Below the pieces are notes generated by a model. It searched no databases. It was not told the origin of the DNA and saw only the letters and a list, made by a program, of their open reading frames with translations. From the NCBI GenBank assembly GCA_963756185.1, contig CAVWMS010000001.1, positions 992,001 to 1,056,000 of the forward strand: a DNA stretch of 64,000 bases, in the 5' to 3' direction. Positions within the stretch are counted from its first letter, which is position 1, and the number at the start of each line of letters is the position of its first letter. The position numbers were made by a program, and so were the translations under genes. The stretch comes from DATAXI01 sp963756185. GTDB taxonomy: Bacteria; Verrucomicrobiota; Verrucomicrobiia; Chthoniobacterales; Chthoniobacteraceae. This document shows, piece by piece, positions 8,976 to 17,365 of the stretch.

Positions 8976-9713
8976 GTGCCAAAAGCTGTCGTCGCCATCC
9001 TCCCGGCCCGTTGGGGTTCGACCCGTTTCCCGGGCAAGGCGCTGCACCTCATCGCCGGGCGCCCGCTCATCCAGCATGTCTGGGAGCGGTGCCGGCGGGC
9101 GCGTAAAATCTCGCGCGTCATCGTCGCCACCGATGACATCCGCATCGCCGGGCGGCGTCGGCCTTCGGCGCCGAGGTGGCGATGACCTCGCCCCGCCACT
9201 CGCAGCGGCACGGACCGCATCGCCGAAGTGGCGGCGAAGCTGCGCGGCGTCTCGCACGTCATCAACGTCCAGGGGGACGAGCCGCTGATCAGCCCGAAGT
9301 TGATCGACCGCCTCGCCGACGCGCTGCTCGAGGATCCGGAAGCTCGAGATGATCACCGCCGCCAACCGCTTCGCGCCCGGCGAGGACATCGCCAATCCCG
9401 AACGCGGTGAAGGTGGTGCTGGACCGCGATTCGAACGCGCTCTATTTCTCCCGCGCGCCCATCCCGCTTTCCCGTGACGGAAATTCTCCCGCGCCCCACT
9501 ATCGACATCAGGGGATTTATGGCTATTCTCTGCGGCTTTTGCTGAAATTTGTGAAGTGGAAACCGACTCCGCCTCGAACAAACCGAGCAGCTCGAACAGC
9601 TGCGCGCTCTCGAGCACGGGGTGAAAATCCGCGTCGCGGTCACTTCGCACGTTTCAACGGGCGTGGATCGACCGGAAGACGCGGTCCTGGTGGAGAAACT
9701 GCTCCGCGCATAA
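8976..9713 (+). pseudogene. kdsB: kdsB, CMP-Kdo synthetase, broken by five frame changes
   Basis: KdsB activates Kdo with CTP for lipid A-core synthesis. Starting from GTG at 8976, the product reads PARWGSTRFPGK (the nucleotide-binding loop), then NVQGDEPLI, SRAPIPLSRDG, HQGIYGY and the C-terminal VDRPEDAVLVEKLL, ending at TAA 9711-9713. These motifs are spread over three frames. Five single-base changes restore one frame: a missing base near 9150 and extra bases near 9203, 9340, 9406 and 9572. No stop-creating substitutions or codon decay are visible between them, so error or a very recent event is more likely than old decay. Kdo synthesis is usually essential in LPS-bearing cells. It is placed 28 bp before pyrG. 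Confidence 0.8.
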
Positions 9714-9741
9714 GAAAATACCCCCCGGCATTCGCACTGCT

Positions 9742-11346
9742 ATGAAATATATTTTTGTAACCGGCGGCGTGGTCAGTTCGCTGGGCAAGGGCCTGGCGGG
9801 CGCATCCCTGGGCACCCTGCTCGAGCACCGCGGCCTCAAGGTCGTGATGCAAAAATTCGACCCGTACCTGAACGTCGATCCGGGCACCATGAACCCGTTC
9901 CAGCACGGCGAGGTCTACGTGCTCAGCGACGGCGCCGAGACCGACCTTGACCTCGGCCATTACGAGCGCTTCACCAGCGGGCCGCTGGGCCGCGCCAATA
10001 ACACCACCAGCGGCCAGATTTACGAAACCGTCCTCACCAAGGAGCGCCGCGGCGATTACCTCGGCAACACCGTCCAGGTCATCCCGCACGTAACCGACGA
10101 GATCAAGGCGCGCCTGCGCAAGCTGGGCGTCGAGCAGCCCGGCGACGTCATCATCACGGAGATCGGCGGCACCACCGGCGACATCGAGGGGCTGCCGTTC
10201 CTCGAGGCGATCCGGCAGTTCACCCTCGAGGTCGGCTCGCAGAACGTCGTTTACATGCACGTGACGCTGGTGCCCTACATCAAGGCCGCGGGCGAACTGA
10301 AGACCAAGCCCACCCAGCAGAGCATCGCCAAGCTGCGCGAGATCGGCATCCAGCCGCAGGTCCTCATCTGCCGCAGCGAACACGCCCTCGACGCCGATGT
10401 CCGCGAGAAATTATCCCTCTTCTGCAACGTCCCGCTCGATGCCGTCATCGAGGCGCGCGACGTGGACCACACCATCTACGAGCTGCCGCTCAAGCTTCAG
10501 GAGGAGAAGCTGGACGAAATCGTCTGCCGGCTGCTCGGCATCAGCGCGCCGCCGGCGGACATGTCGGACTGGCGCCGCTTCGTCAACCGCGTCATCAGCC
10601 CGAAGAAGCGGGTGAAGATCGCCGTCGTCGGCAAATACATCGATCTTCAGGACGCCTACAAGAGCATCTACGAGGCCCTCACCCACGCGGCCGCCGCCCA
10701 TGACTGCGGCATCGACCTGGTCCGCGTCGACGCCCAGGACCTCGAGACGAACAATCCCGCGCAATTCCTGCGCGATGTCGCCGGCATCGTCGTTCCAGGC
10801 GGCTTCGGCGACCGCGGCGTGGAAGGCAAGGTGCGCGCCGCGCAATATGCCCGCGAGCACAAGGTGCCTTATCTCGGCCTTTGTCTCGGGATGCAGGTCG
10901 CCACCATCGAATTTGCCCGCAACGTCTGCGGACTCGAGGGCGCCAACAGCACCGAGTTCGACCTCGATACGCCCCATCCCGTCATTTCGCTCCTCGATAA
11001 CCAGCGCGAGATCACGCAAAAGGGCGCCTCGATGCGCCTCGGCACATGGCCCACCAGCATCCGCGATGGCACGCTGGGCCGTCAGGTTTACGGCGCCGAT
11101 CAGATCTTCGAGCGCCATCGCCACCGCTACGAATTCAACCGCGCCTATGAAGAGAAGATGGTCGCGCACGGCTTCGTTATTTCCGGCACTTCGCCCGACG
11201 GCAAGCTGGTGGAATTGATTGAGCTGCGCGACCACCCCTGGTTCCTGGCCTGCCAGTTCCATCCCGAATTCAAATCCAAGCCGAACAAGCCTCACCCGCT
11301 TTTCAAAGGCTTCCTGGGCGCGACGCTTGCGAACCAGGGGCAGTGA
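9742..11346 (+). CDS. pyrG: CTP synthase
   Basis: The enzyme aminates UTP to CTP using glutamine. At 534 residues it is full length and intact. The N-terminal synthetase domain starts KYIFVTGGVVSSLGKG and contains the conserved QKFDPYLNVDPGTMNP and HGEVYVLSDGAETDLDLGHY regions. The C-terminal glutamine amidotransferase domain has GGFGDRG, the nucleophile elbow GLCLGMQ and the QFHPEFKS His/Glu pair. CTP is the cofactor of KdsB, whose gene precedes it directly, so the pair probably forms a unit supplying CMP-Kdo. Confidence 0.97.
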   Translation: MKYIFVTGGVVSSLGKGLAGASLGTLLEHRGLKVVMQKFDPYLNVDPGTMNPFQHGEVYVLSDGAETDLDLGHYERFTSGPLGRANNTTSGQIYETVLTKERRGDYLGNTVQVIPHVTDEIKARLRKLGVEQPGDVIITEIGGTTGDIEGLPFLEAIRQFTLEVGSQNVVYMHVTLVPYIKAAGELKTKPTQQSIAKLREIGIQPQVLICRSEHALDADVREKLSLFCNVPLDAVIEARDVDHTIYELPLKLQEEKLDEIVCRLLGISAPPADMSDWRRFVNRVISPKKRVKIAVVGKYIDLQDAYKSIYEALTHAAAAHDCGIDLVRVDAQDLETNNPAQFLRDVAGIVVPGGFGDRGVEGKVRAAQYAREHKVPYLGLCLGMQVATIEFARNVCGLEGANSTEFDLDTPHPVISLLDNQREITQKGASMRLGTWPTSIRDGTLGRQVYGADQIFERHRHRYEFNRAYEEKMVAHGFVISGTSPDGKLVELIELRDHPWFLACQFHPEFKSKPNKPHPLFKGFLGATLANQGQ

Positions 11347-11365
11347 GGACGAATCCCCCTGCCAC

Positions 11366-12112
11366 CTACCAATTGTTTCCATGATTCTTTATCCACCCGA
11401 GCGCGGGGTCGCCGGTCTGGCCCGGAGGCGTCGACGGCGTGCCGGTGTTTCCGCCGGTGGACCACAAATCGAAGGTCATGTTGAAGCCGGGGAACGATGG
11501 CGGGTAATTGTAACCCGAAACGGTTGAACTGCCGCTGCTTATCGTCGTGTCGCACGCGGTCGAATACCCGTAGCAATTACCGAACGGATCGGACAGGTAC
11601 TCGACGGGGTTGCTTCCCGAAACCGCGGCGCCCATGTTTAGCCTGCCATACACATCCTGCTTGAGGCCTTCCGAGAGGTAATTGGGAGTGCCCGCGTTGC
11701 CCGTCCCCGTCAGGCTCAGGTCACCCGTGAGCGCCTCATACAGTTCAAGCGAGGCTGCCGTATAGGAATTCGTCGCGTTGTTCCCGGAGGTCACGGTGTA
11801 GATCGAATTGCCGTTCGTGCGCGGGTCCAGCGTGTCAGACGGTATCGGGACATTCGTCGTCGTCTGGATGCTGCCGCTGACCGCCAGCTGCTGGTGCGGA
11901 TAGGTGCCGTTATCCTGCTTGTAATGCTCGCAGGCGGCCGAGATGGCCTGGATTTCGCTGAAAGCCCGCGCCAGCGCCGCCTTTTTGAGCGCGTAGCCGC
12001 TGCCGTAAAGAATCAGGGCGGCCAGGATGGCGATGATGGTCATGACCGTCAGCAGTTCGATGAGGGTGAAGCCGCGGAGCAGGCGGCGCAGGGGAGAACG
12101 TTGGTGCTGCAT
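11366..12112 (-). CDS. Type II secretion-like pseudopilin
   Basis: The start at 12112 gives MQHQRSPLRRLLRG, then the prepilin peptidase site and methylation motif G/FTLIELL and a hydrophobic helix to about residue 45. This is the standard class III signal of pseudopilins and type IV pilins. The mature domain is rich in Ser, Thr, Asn and Gly (248 residues in total), longer than typical GspG. It sits downstream of gspF and the short GspF-like gene on the same strand, which supports a role as a substrate or structural subunit of that machine. Confidence 0.85.
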   Translation of the reverse strand: MQHQRSPLRRLLRGFTLIELLTVMTIIAILAALILYGSGYALKKAALARAFSEIQAISAACEHYKQDNGTYPHQQLAVSGSIQTTTNVPIPSDTLDPRTNGNSIYTVTSGNNATNSYTAASLELYEALTGDLSLTGTGNAGTPNYLSEGLKQDVYGRLNMGAAVSGSNPVEYLSDPFGNCYGYSTACDTTISSGSSTVSGYNYPPSFPGFNMTFDLWSTGGNTGTPSTPPGQTGDPALGWIKNHGNNW

Positions 12113-12137
12113 TGTCGTATTATATTCCAATTTCGGC

Positions 12138-12599
12138 TCAACCGCCAGTCTGGGCGTGCATTTCCTGTGCCGGTGGTATCCCTTGAACGGTGGTTATCAA
12201 GGGCATAAAGAGCGCAATCACTATCACCCCCACGGCCGCTGCGATCAACACGACCAGCAGCGCCGCGGGCACCCATCTCCTCGGCGCATGGTCCGACCTG
12301 TACAGAAGCCGGCCGCCAGCCTGGGTTGAGGCGAAAGTCCGCCACCCAACCGTCGCCACCACCAGCGCGGCCACAACGTCATACCATTGGTTCCTCATCA
12401 CGTCGCTCGCGTTGAGAACGAGTTGCGTCAGCGCCGGCAGGGACTGCCCCCCCAGCATGTCGCGGTAAATCTCCCCGAACTTCGGCACAATGAACCCGAG
12501 GAGAAAGACCAGGATTGCCGCGAGAACTCCCATCATCATCATCGACTGCCCAAATGTCAGCTTCCCCCGCGAGGAAGCGAAAGATGGCTGAGTGCTCAT
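12138..12599 (-). CDS. Shortened GspF-like membrane protein
   Basis: This 153-residue protein aligns to two separated parts of the neighbouring GspF. FIVPKFGEIYRDMLGGQSLP followed by LTQLVLNASDVM matches GspF around residues 215-245. VIVIALFMPLITTVQGI near its end matches the GspF C-terminus VIALFMPLIYIIQGM. The cytoplasmic domain repeats of GspF are absent, leaving mainly three membrane segments (about 21-43, 77-95 and 113-137). It lies 22 bp downstream of gspF. Most likely it is a duplicated and internally deleted gspF kept as a membrane partner; decay is the alternative. Confidence 0.7.
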   Translation of the reverse strand: MSTQPSFASSRGKLTFGQSMMMMGVLAAILVFLLGFIVPKFGEIYRDMLGGQSLPALTQLVLNASDVMRNQWYDVVAALVVATVGWRTFASTQAGGRLLYRSDHAPRRWVPAALLVVLIAAAVGVIVIALFMPLITTVQGIPPAQEMHAQTGG

Positions 12600-12621
12600 C
12601 CTTGATTCCGGCTTCAGCTTC

Positions 12622-13926
12622 CTAGCCGCCGCCGGGGTTCGCGGACATGCCCTGGATGATGTAGATCAGCGGCATGAAAAGGGCGATGACGATGGTGCCG
12701 ACGATCAGCGCCAGGATCACGATCATGATCGGCTCGAGCAGCGAGGTCAGGCCGCTGACCGCGTTATCCACTTCGTCGTCGTAAACTTCGGCGATCTTCA
12801 GGAGCATCTCGGGCAACTGGCCCGTTTCCTCGCCCACGTCGATCATCGAGATCACCATCGGCGGGAAGACCCCGCTCGCCTCGAGCGGCTGGACGATCGA
12901 TTCGCCCTCCTTCACGCTGTCATGCACCTTGGTGATGGCGTCCGCGATGACGACGTTGCCCGCCGTCTCGCGCGTGATGTTCAGCGCCTGGAGGATCGGC
13001 ACGCCGCTGGTCACCAGCGTGCCCAGCGTGCGCGAGAAGCGCGAGATCGAACTCTTGCGCGTGAGGTCGCCAAAAAGCGGCATCTTCAGCTTCGCCCGGT
13101 CGATGACCGCCCGGCCAAATTTGCTCGCCGCAAACACCTTGTAGACGATCACGAACACGACAATGCCGCCGATGATGTAATACCACTGTTCCTTGACCAG
13201 GTTGCTTGCGTTGATGACGAACTGGGTGATCGCCGGCAGCGCCCTGCCACCCAGCATGTCATGGAAAATCTGCTGGAACCTCGGCACGATGAACACCAGC
13301 AGGAAGGTCAGGATCAACATCGCGATGATGATGACCACCACGGGGTAAAACATTGCCGCCACCACCTTGTTCTTGATCTTCTCGGCCTTCTCCTGGAATT
13401 CCGCGAGGCGGTTGAGCACCAGTTCGAGCACGCCGCCCAGCTCACCGGCCTTCACCATGTTGATGTAGAGCTTGTTGAAGATCTTCGGGTGTTGCGCCAG
13501 GCTCTCCGAGAAAGTACTGCCGCCCTGCACGCCGTCCGCCAGCGCGTTGATGGTCCCCTTGAGCACCAGGTCCTTCTCCTGCTTGGCCAGCACCGTCAGC
13601 CCGCGCAGCAACGGCAGGCCGGCGTCGATCAGCGTCGCCAATTGCCGCGTAAAAATCATCAGCGTCTTCGGCTTGATTGTCTTGCGCTGGAAAAGCGAGA
13701 TGCTGCCCCCGCCTTTCTTCGCCGGCGCCGCCGACTTGGTTGCCGGGGTCTTGGGCGACTTCTTCTTGGCCTTCGCCGCGACCGCCTTGCCCTCCTCGAC
13801 TACGCTGGTGGGAAAATATCCTGACTGGCGCAGGTGGGCGATGACATCGTTGGAGGAAGGCGCCTCGAGAACGCCGACGGATTCCTGGCCGCGCGCGTCC
13901 AGGGCGATATAATTGAATTTAGGCAT
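12622..13926 (-). CDS. gspF: Type II secretion / type IV pilus inner-membrane protein GspF
   Basis: This is the inner-membrane platform protein of a type II secretion or pilus-like system, 434 residues and full length. The N-terminal FNYIALDARGQE and a Lys/Ala/Pro-rich linker (about 46-75) precede two T2SF domains, about 90-215 and 295-420. Family features visible are FTRQLATLIDAGLPLLRGL, FIVPRFQQIFHDMLGGRALP, SRTLGTLVTSGVPILQAL and DVGEETGQLPEML. Membrane segments lie near residues 200-220, 250-270 and 400-425. No gspE or gspD is in this window. Confidence 0.93.
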   Translation of the reverse strand: MPKFNYIALDARGQESVGVLEAPSSNDVIAHLRQSGYFPTSVVEEGKAVAAKAKKKSPKTPATKSAAPAKKGGGSISLFQRKTIKPKTLMIFTRQLATLIDAGLPLLRGLTVLAKQEKDLVLKGTINALADGVQGGSTFSESLAQHPKIFNKLYINMVKAGELGGVLELVLNRLAEFQEKAEKIKNKVVAAMFYPVVVIIIAMLILTFLLVFIVPRFQQIFHDMLGGRALPAITQFVINASNLVKEQWYYIIGGIVVFVIVYKVFAASKFGRAVIDRAKLKMPLFGDLTRKSSISRFSRTLGTLVTSGVPILQALNITRETAGNVVIADAITKVHDSVKEGESIVQPLEASGVFPPMVISMIDVGEETGQLPEMLLKIAEVYDDEVDNAVSGLTSLLEPIMIVILALIVGTIVIALFMPLIYIIQGMSANPGGG

Positions 13927-14006
13927 AGGGGAACTTCAGCAATTCGAGCAGCCGAAGAATGTACGGGGTTCCGGCGGTAATGTCGAGCCGGAAACAAGGG
14001 GGAAAA

Positions 14007-14090
14007 AATTCGAAATTCGAAACTCGAAATTCGAAGGGGAGCGGACCGGCGTCCAATATTTCGGGTTTCGAATTTCACGTTTCGAACCTC
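14007..14090. repeat. TTCGAA inverted repeat pair
   Basis: Two arms made of overlapping TTCGAA/ATTCGAAA units (14007-14035 and 14058-14090) lie in inverted orientation with a 22-bp spacer. The first arm is the exact reverse complement of 29 bp at 47026-47054. A further related array occurs at 36321-36350. Confidence 0.8.
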
Positions 14091-14110
14091 ATTCTGTCCC
14101 CCATCACCAA

Positions 14111-15130
14111 ATGGCCGAAGCCGCCCAATCCCATCCCTCGCCCTGGAGCCGATTCAGGCAATCGCTGACCGGCTTCGACCGCTCGAAGGCAGACCGGGCG
14201 CGCGGCATGCGCGACGCCGCCGGTGTCGCCCTGCCGTTGATGATTGGCGCCATTGTGGGCCAGGTGACGCCCGCCCTGGTGGCCGCCACGGGCGCGCTCA
14301 ATGTCGGCTTTGCCGACAGCGGCGAGCCGTGGCTGCGGGTCAGGCGGATGCTGGGGGCGACGCTGCTGGTGAGCCTGGCCGTCATTTGCGGCTCGCTCTC
14401 GGGCTGGAATTTCACGGCCGCCCTCGTCACGACCATGTTGTGGAGCTTCGTCGCCGGCATGCTGGTGAGCCTTGGCGCCCAGGCCGGCAACATCGGCGTG
14501 AGCTGCACCTGCGTGCTGTTGATCTTCGCAAGCCGCCCGCTCCCGCCCCGCGATGTGTTCCTGTGCGGCCTGCTCGCGTTGGGCGGCGGCCTGCTTCAAA
14601 CACTCCTCTGCGCATTTTCATCGGACCTGCGCGAATATGATCCCGAGCGCCAGGCCCTCGGCGCGCTCTTTCTCGCAATGGCCGGCCAGAGCGGACGGGT
14701 GGTCCGCGAAACCCAGGCGCCGCCGGCCACACCCTTGTTCAGCGCCGCGGCGGATGTGCTGGCTATGCGCCAGGAGGATCACTCGATCGCGGCGGAGCGT
14801 TTCCGCTCGCTGCTGGACCAGGCCGAGCGCCTTCGCCTCAGCCTTCTCAGCCTGGCCGGCCTTCGCCGGCGCATCGATCACGCCCGCCAGCGAGCCTCGC
14901 TTGCTCAACTGCTCGACCAATATTTCACGGCTGCCGGCAAGGTGCTCGAAGCCGCGGGCGACATGCTCCGCACCGGCCGCGTCGATGACTCCGGCGCGTG
15001 GAAATCGATCGCCGAGGCGGAGGATATCCTGAAATCGCTGCGGGCTCTCCCCGCCAGCGGCGAAACGGGCGCGCTCCTCGCCGACATCCAGGCCCAGATC
15101 GACGCACTGCCAACCGCCAGTTGCGCATGA
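14111..15130 (+). CDS. FUSC-family membrane protein, N-terminal half
   Basis: This 339-residue product carries the first membrane block of a fusaric-acid-resistance (FUSC/YccS)-type inner-membrane protein: VALPLMIGAIVGQVTPALVA, GATLLVSLAVICGSLSGWNF, a Gly/Ala-rich helix pair, and a long cytoplasmic helical domain from about residue 195. The start MAEAAQSHPSPW at 14111 avoids the repeat-derived upstream codons. Its stop overlaps the ATG of the next frame (ATGA at 15127-15130). Most family members are one chain of about 700 residues, so this is either a natural split with coupling or a frame break. Substrate unknown. Confidence 0.75.
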   Translation: MAEAAQSHPSPWSRFRQSLTGFDRSKADRARGMRDAAGVALPLMIGAIVGQVTPALVAATGALNVGFADSGEPWLRVRRMLGATLLVSLAVICGSLSGWNFTAALVTTMLWSFVAGMLVSLGAQAGNIGVSCTCVLLIFASRPLPPRDVFLCGLLALGGGLLQTLLCAFSSDLREYDPERQALGALFLAMAGQSGRVVRETQAPPATPLFSAAADVLAMRQEDHSIAAERFRSLLDQAERLRLSLLSLAGLRRRIDHARQRASLAQLLDQYFTAAGKVLEAAGDMLRTGRVDDSGAWKSIAEAEDILKSLRALPASGETGALLADIQAQIDALPTASCA

Positions 15131-16263
15131 TCCTGGGCGTCGCCCACAATGCGACGCCGGCGGGCAGCCGAGACTTTGCACGCACCGAGGCGGCCCGCCC
15201 ACAGCGGCTGCGGCTCGGAAGTTCCATCGCTACGCTGCGCGCCAACCTTCGCTTCGATTCCACCGCATTCCGCCATGCCGTGCGCCTGGCGATCTGCGTG
15301 GCCGCCGCAGACGCGCTGGGCCGCCTGCTCGGATGGTATCGCCCCTACTGGCTGCCGCTGACGGTCGTTGTCGTGCTAAAGCCCGATTTTTCCTCGACCT
15401 TCTCGCGCGGAGTCCTGCGGCTGGCCGGCACGTTCGCCGGCCTTGGCATCGCGACGGCGCTGTTTCACCTGCTTCCGCAGAATGTCCCCGTCGACATCGC
15501 GCTCATCGTGGCCGTCACCTTCATTCTGCGCTGGATCGGGCCGGCCCATTACGGCGTCCTGGCCATGACCGTGAGTGAACTGGTGGTGCTGCTCGTCGCG
15601 CTCACCGGCGTTGCGCCCGCGGCGACCATCCTCGCCCGCGCCCGCAACACGGCCCTGGGCGGCACGCTGGCGCTGCTCGCCTATTGGCTCTGGCCGACCT
15701 GGGAGCGCACCCAGGTGGCCGATTATTTCGCCCGGATGTTCGACGCCTACCGCGATCACTTCGCGCTCCTGGTCCGTGCATTCTCCGAGGGCGCCGACGA
15801 TATCTCCGCCGGTTTGCTGGATCGCACCCGCTCCGCCGCCCGCCTGGCTCGCACCAATCTCGAGGCCTCCGTGGACCGCCTTTCCGCCGAGCCTGCGACG
15901 ACGGCCCGCGAGCGCAGCCATTGGAATTCGATGCTCGCGAGCTCCCACATCTACGCCCACTCGATCATCATGCTGCACGCCAGTTACCTGACCGCCCCGC
16001 AGCAATGGAAAACCCTCGCGCAGAGTCCGCCCTTCCAGGATTTCGCCCGCGCCGTGACGGGCGCCCTCGAAAGCCTCGCCGCCATGCTGCGCGGCCGGCC
16101 GGCCCCGGCTGTTTCCTTCCCCGACCTGCGCGCGGCCCATTACCAACTGGTCAATTCCGGCAACCCGCTCGCCGCGGCTCACACCCTTGTCAGCCTCGAG
16201 ACCGACAAAATGGTCAACAGCCTCAATACGCTCCGCGAGCAGATATCCACTTTTTCAAAATGA
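15127..16263 (+). CDS. FUSC-family membrane protein, C-terminal half
   Basis: This 378-residue product holds the second membrane block of the FUSC architecture: FRHAVRLAICVAAADALGRL, YRPYWLPLTVVVVLKPDFSS (a signature of the FUSC_2 domain) and following hydrophobic helices to about residue 200, then a cytoplasmic helical tail. The ATG at 15127 overlaps the stop of the first half by four bases. Together the halves add up to the usual family length. If a base were added or lost near 15100-15127, they would form a single protein. The family is associated with efflux of aromatic or toxic compounds. Confidence 0.75.
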   Translation: MILGVAHNATPAGSRDFARTEAARPQRLRLGSSIATLRANLRFDSTAFRHAVRLAICVAAADALGRLLGWYRPYWLPLTVVVVLKPDFSSTFSRGVLRLAGTFAGLGIATALFHLLPQNVPVDIALIVAVTFILRWIGPAHYGVLAMTVSELVVLLVALTGVAPAATILARARNTALGGTLALLAYWLWPTWERTQVADYFARMFDAYRDHFALLVRAFSEGADDISAGLLDRTRSAARLARTNLEASVDRLSAEPATTARERSHWNSMLASSHIYAHSIIMLHASYLTAPQQWKTLAQSPPFQDFARAVTGALESLAAMLRGRPAPAVSFPDLRAAHYQLVNSGNPLAAAHTLVSLETDKMVNSLNTLREQISTFSK

Positions 16264-16297
16264 GGCGCGCCGCAAATCCTTCGAACTTCGATTCCCT

Positions 16298-16570
16298 TCA
16301 GTACGCCGGCCGATCCAGGTCCGACCCCTTCAAATCCCACGGCCCGGGCGTTGGGGATGCCGGCTGCCGATAAGCCGGCTGCTGATAGGCCGGCATCGGG
16401 TAAACCGACCGCTGCGTGGCAGCCTGCAGCGCCGCCTGGCTGTTCACCAATTGCTGGGTCATCGCCGCATTGCTGCTTTTTTCGTTATCGAGGTCCGCCC
16501 GCTGCTGCCTGTCGTCAAAAAAGAGAATCCCGGAAATGACCAGCAGGATGAGAATCAACGAATTCTTCAC
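16298..16570 (-). CDS. Small membrane-anchored protein
   Basis: This 90-residue protein has one N-terminal hydrophobic segment (residues 4-18), a short polar helix with DNEKSSNAAMTQQL, and a Pro/Tyr/Gln-rich tail with PAY-type repeats (PMPAYQQPAYRQPASPTP). No family is recognised. The tail looks like an extended periplasmic or wall-spanning segment. Confidence 0.5.
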   Translation of the reverse strand: MKNSLILILLVISGILFFDDRQQRADLDNEKSSNAAMTQQLVNSQAALQAATQRSVYPMPAYQQPAYRQPASPTPGPWDLKGSDLDRPAY

Positions 16571-16659
16571 ACCGAAACTTTAAGCACACCCCGCCCCATC
16601 GCGAAATAATTCTTGCGTATCTCCCACCCCGCGCGCGATGGCGCACAAGGCCAAATTGC

Positions 16660-17070
16660 CTACGCGCTCGCCTTCCGGAACAGGCTCCAGCCGGCGCTCG
16701 AGGCTTCCGTCTTCGGCGCCGACTGCTGCGCCACCTTGAGCTGGCCGAGGATCGATTGGAGGCCGATGTAAATCTTGTGCCAGCGCGCCTCGGCCATGCG
16801 CACGGAATCGCTGTCCATCTCCGTCAGGTATTTGAGCGAAGGGGACTCGGTCAGCAGCTTGTGCACTTCGTCGCGGGTGGGTGTTTTGCATTCCACCGCG
16901 GCGATCACCAGTTCGAATTGCTGCGCCAGCACGCTCTTCAATTCGAGGAATTGAGACTCGTCCTCGGACTCGAACTTCTTGTTGCGCACCAGTTGCAGGT
17001 AATGGTGATACTGCTTCCAGCACTCGGTGTAATTCTCGACCAGGCTGATGGTGTTCTCGATGTCTTTCAT
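16660..17070 (-). CDS. Helical cytoplasmic protein of unknown function
   Basis: This 136-residue protein is acidic and mostly helical, with no signal peptide or membrane segment. It has aromatic clusters (YTECWKQYHHYLQL, ARWHKIYIGLQ) and a Ser/Ala-rich tail. I do not recognise the family. It lies 10 bp downstream of the small gene at 17081 and the REC-PATAN-Roadblock gene on the same strand, so it is probably the last gene of that signalling operon. Confidence 0.6.
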   Translation of the reverse strand: MKDIENTISLVENYTECWKQYHHYLQLVRNKKFESEDESQFLELKSVLAQQFELVIAAVECKTPTRDEVHKLLTESPSLKYLTEMDSDSVRMAEARWHKIYIGLQSILGQLKVAQQSAPKTEASSAGWSLFRKASA

Positions 17071-17080
17071 ATCCCGGGCG

Positions 17081-17365
17081 TCAATATTCCTGCGGAGTTA
17101 CGAAAATAATGGCGCCGCCCGCCAGGTCGCGCGCCCGAATTTCCAGGCCGGCGAAATCCGCCGCCAGTTCCTTGAAGGGGATATCGAGGCCGCGCGCCGC
17201 CGAGAGCGCGGAAAGCATCGCCTTGCCAATCGCCTCCATTTGGGAGCGGGGAAAATTTCCGGGCAGCGTCGAGACGACAATCTTGCCCGACGAACAGACG
17301 GTGTAGCTGCCGCGCGGGAAACGCGCGGGAGTGATCGGGGTCTGCGATTTGGTTCGCGATTTCAT
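17081..17365 (-). CDS. Small protein, possible Roadblock-like fragment
   Basis: The 94-residue product starts at an ATG overlapping the stop of the upstream response-regulator gene (ATGA, 17362-17365), so translation is probably coupled. The sequence SSGKIVVSTLP, a central helix (EAIGKAMLSALSAARGL) and the ending GLEIRARDLAGGAIIFVTP resemble the beta-alpha-beta order of a Roadblock/LC7 domain. The similarity is weak and is my inference. It could be a partner of the adjacent Roadblock proteins. Confidence 0.55.
   Translation of the reverse strand: MKSRTKSQTPITPARFPRGSYTVCSSGKIVVSTLPGNFPRSQMEAIGKAMLSALSAARGLDIPFKELAADFAGLEIRARDLAGGAIIFVTPQEY

Noticed and set aside
12592..13824. Long plus-strand ORF opposite gspF
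   Set aside because: It mirrors gspF codons, is rich in His, Arg and Asp as typical of antisense frames, and has no domain.
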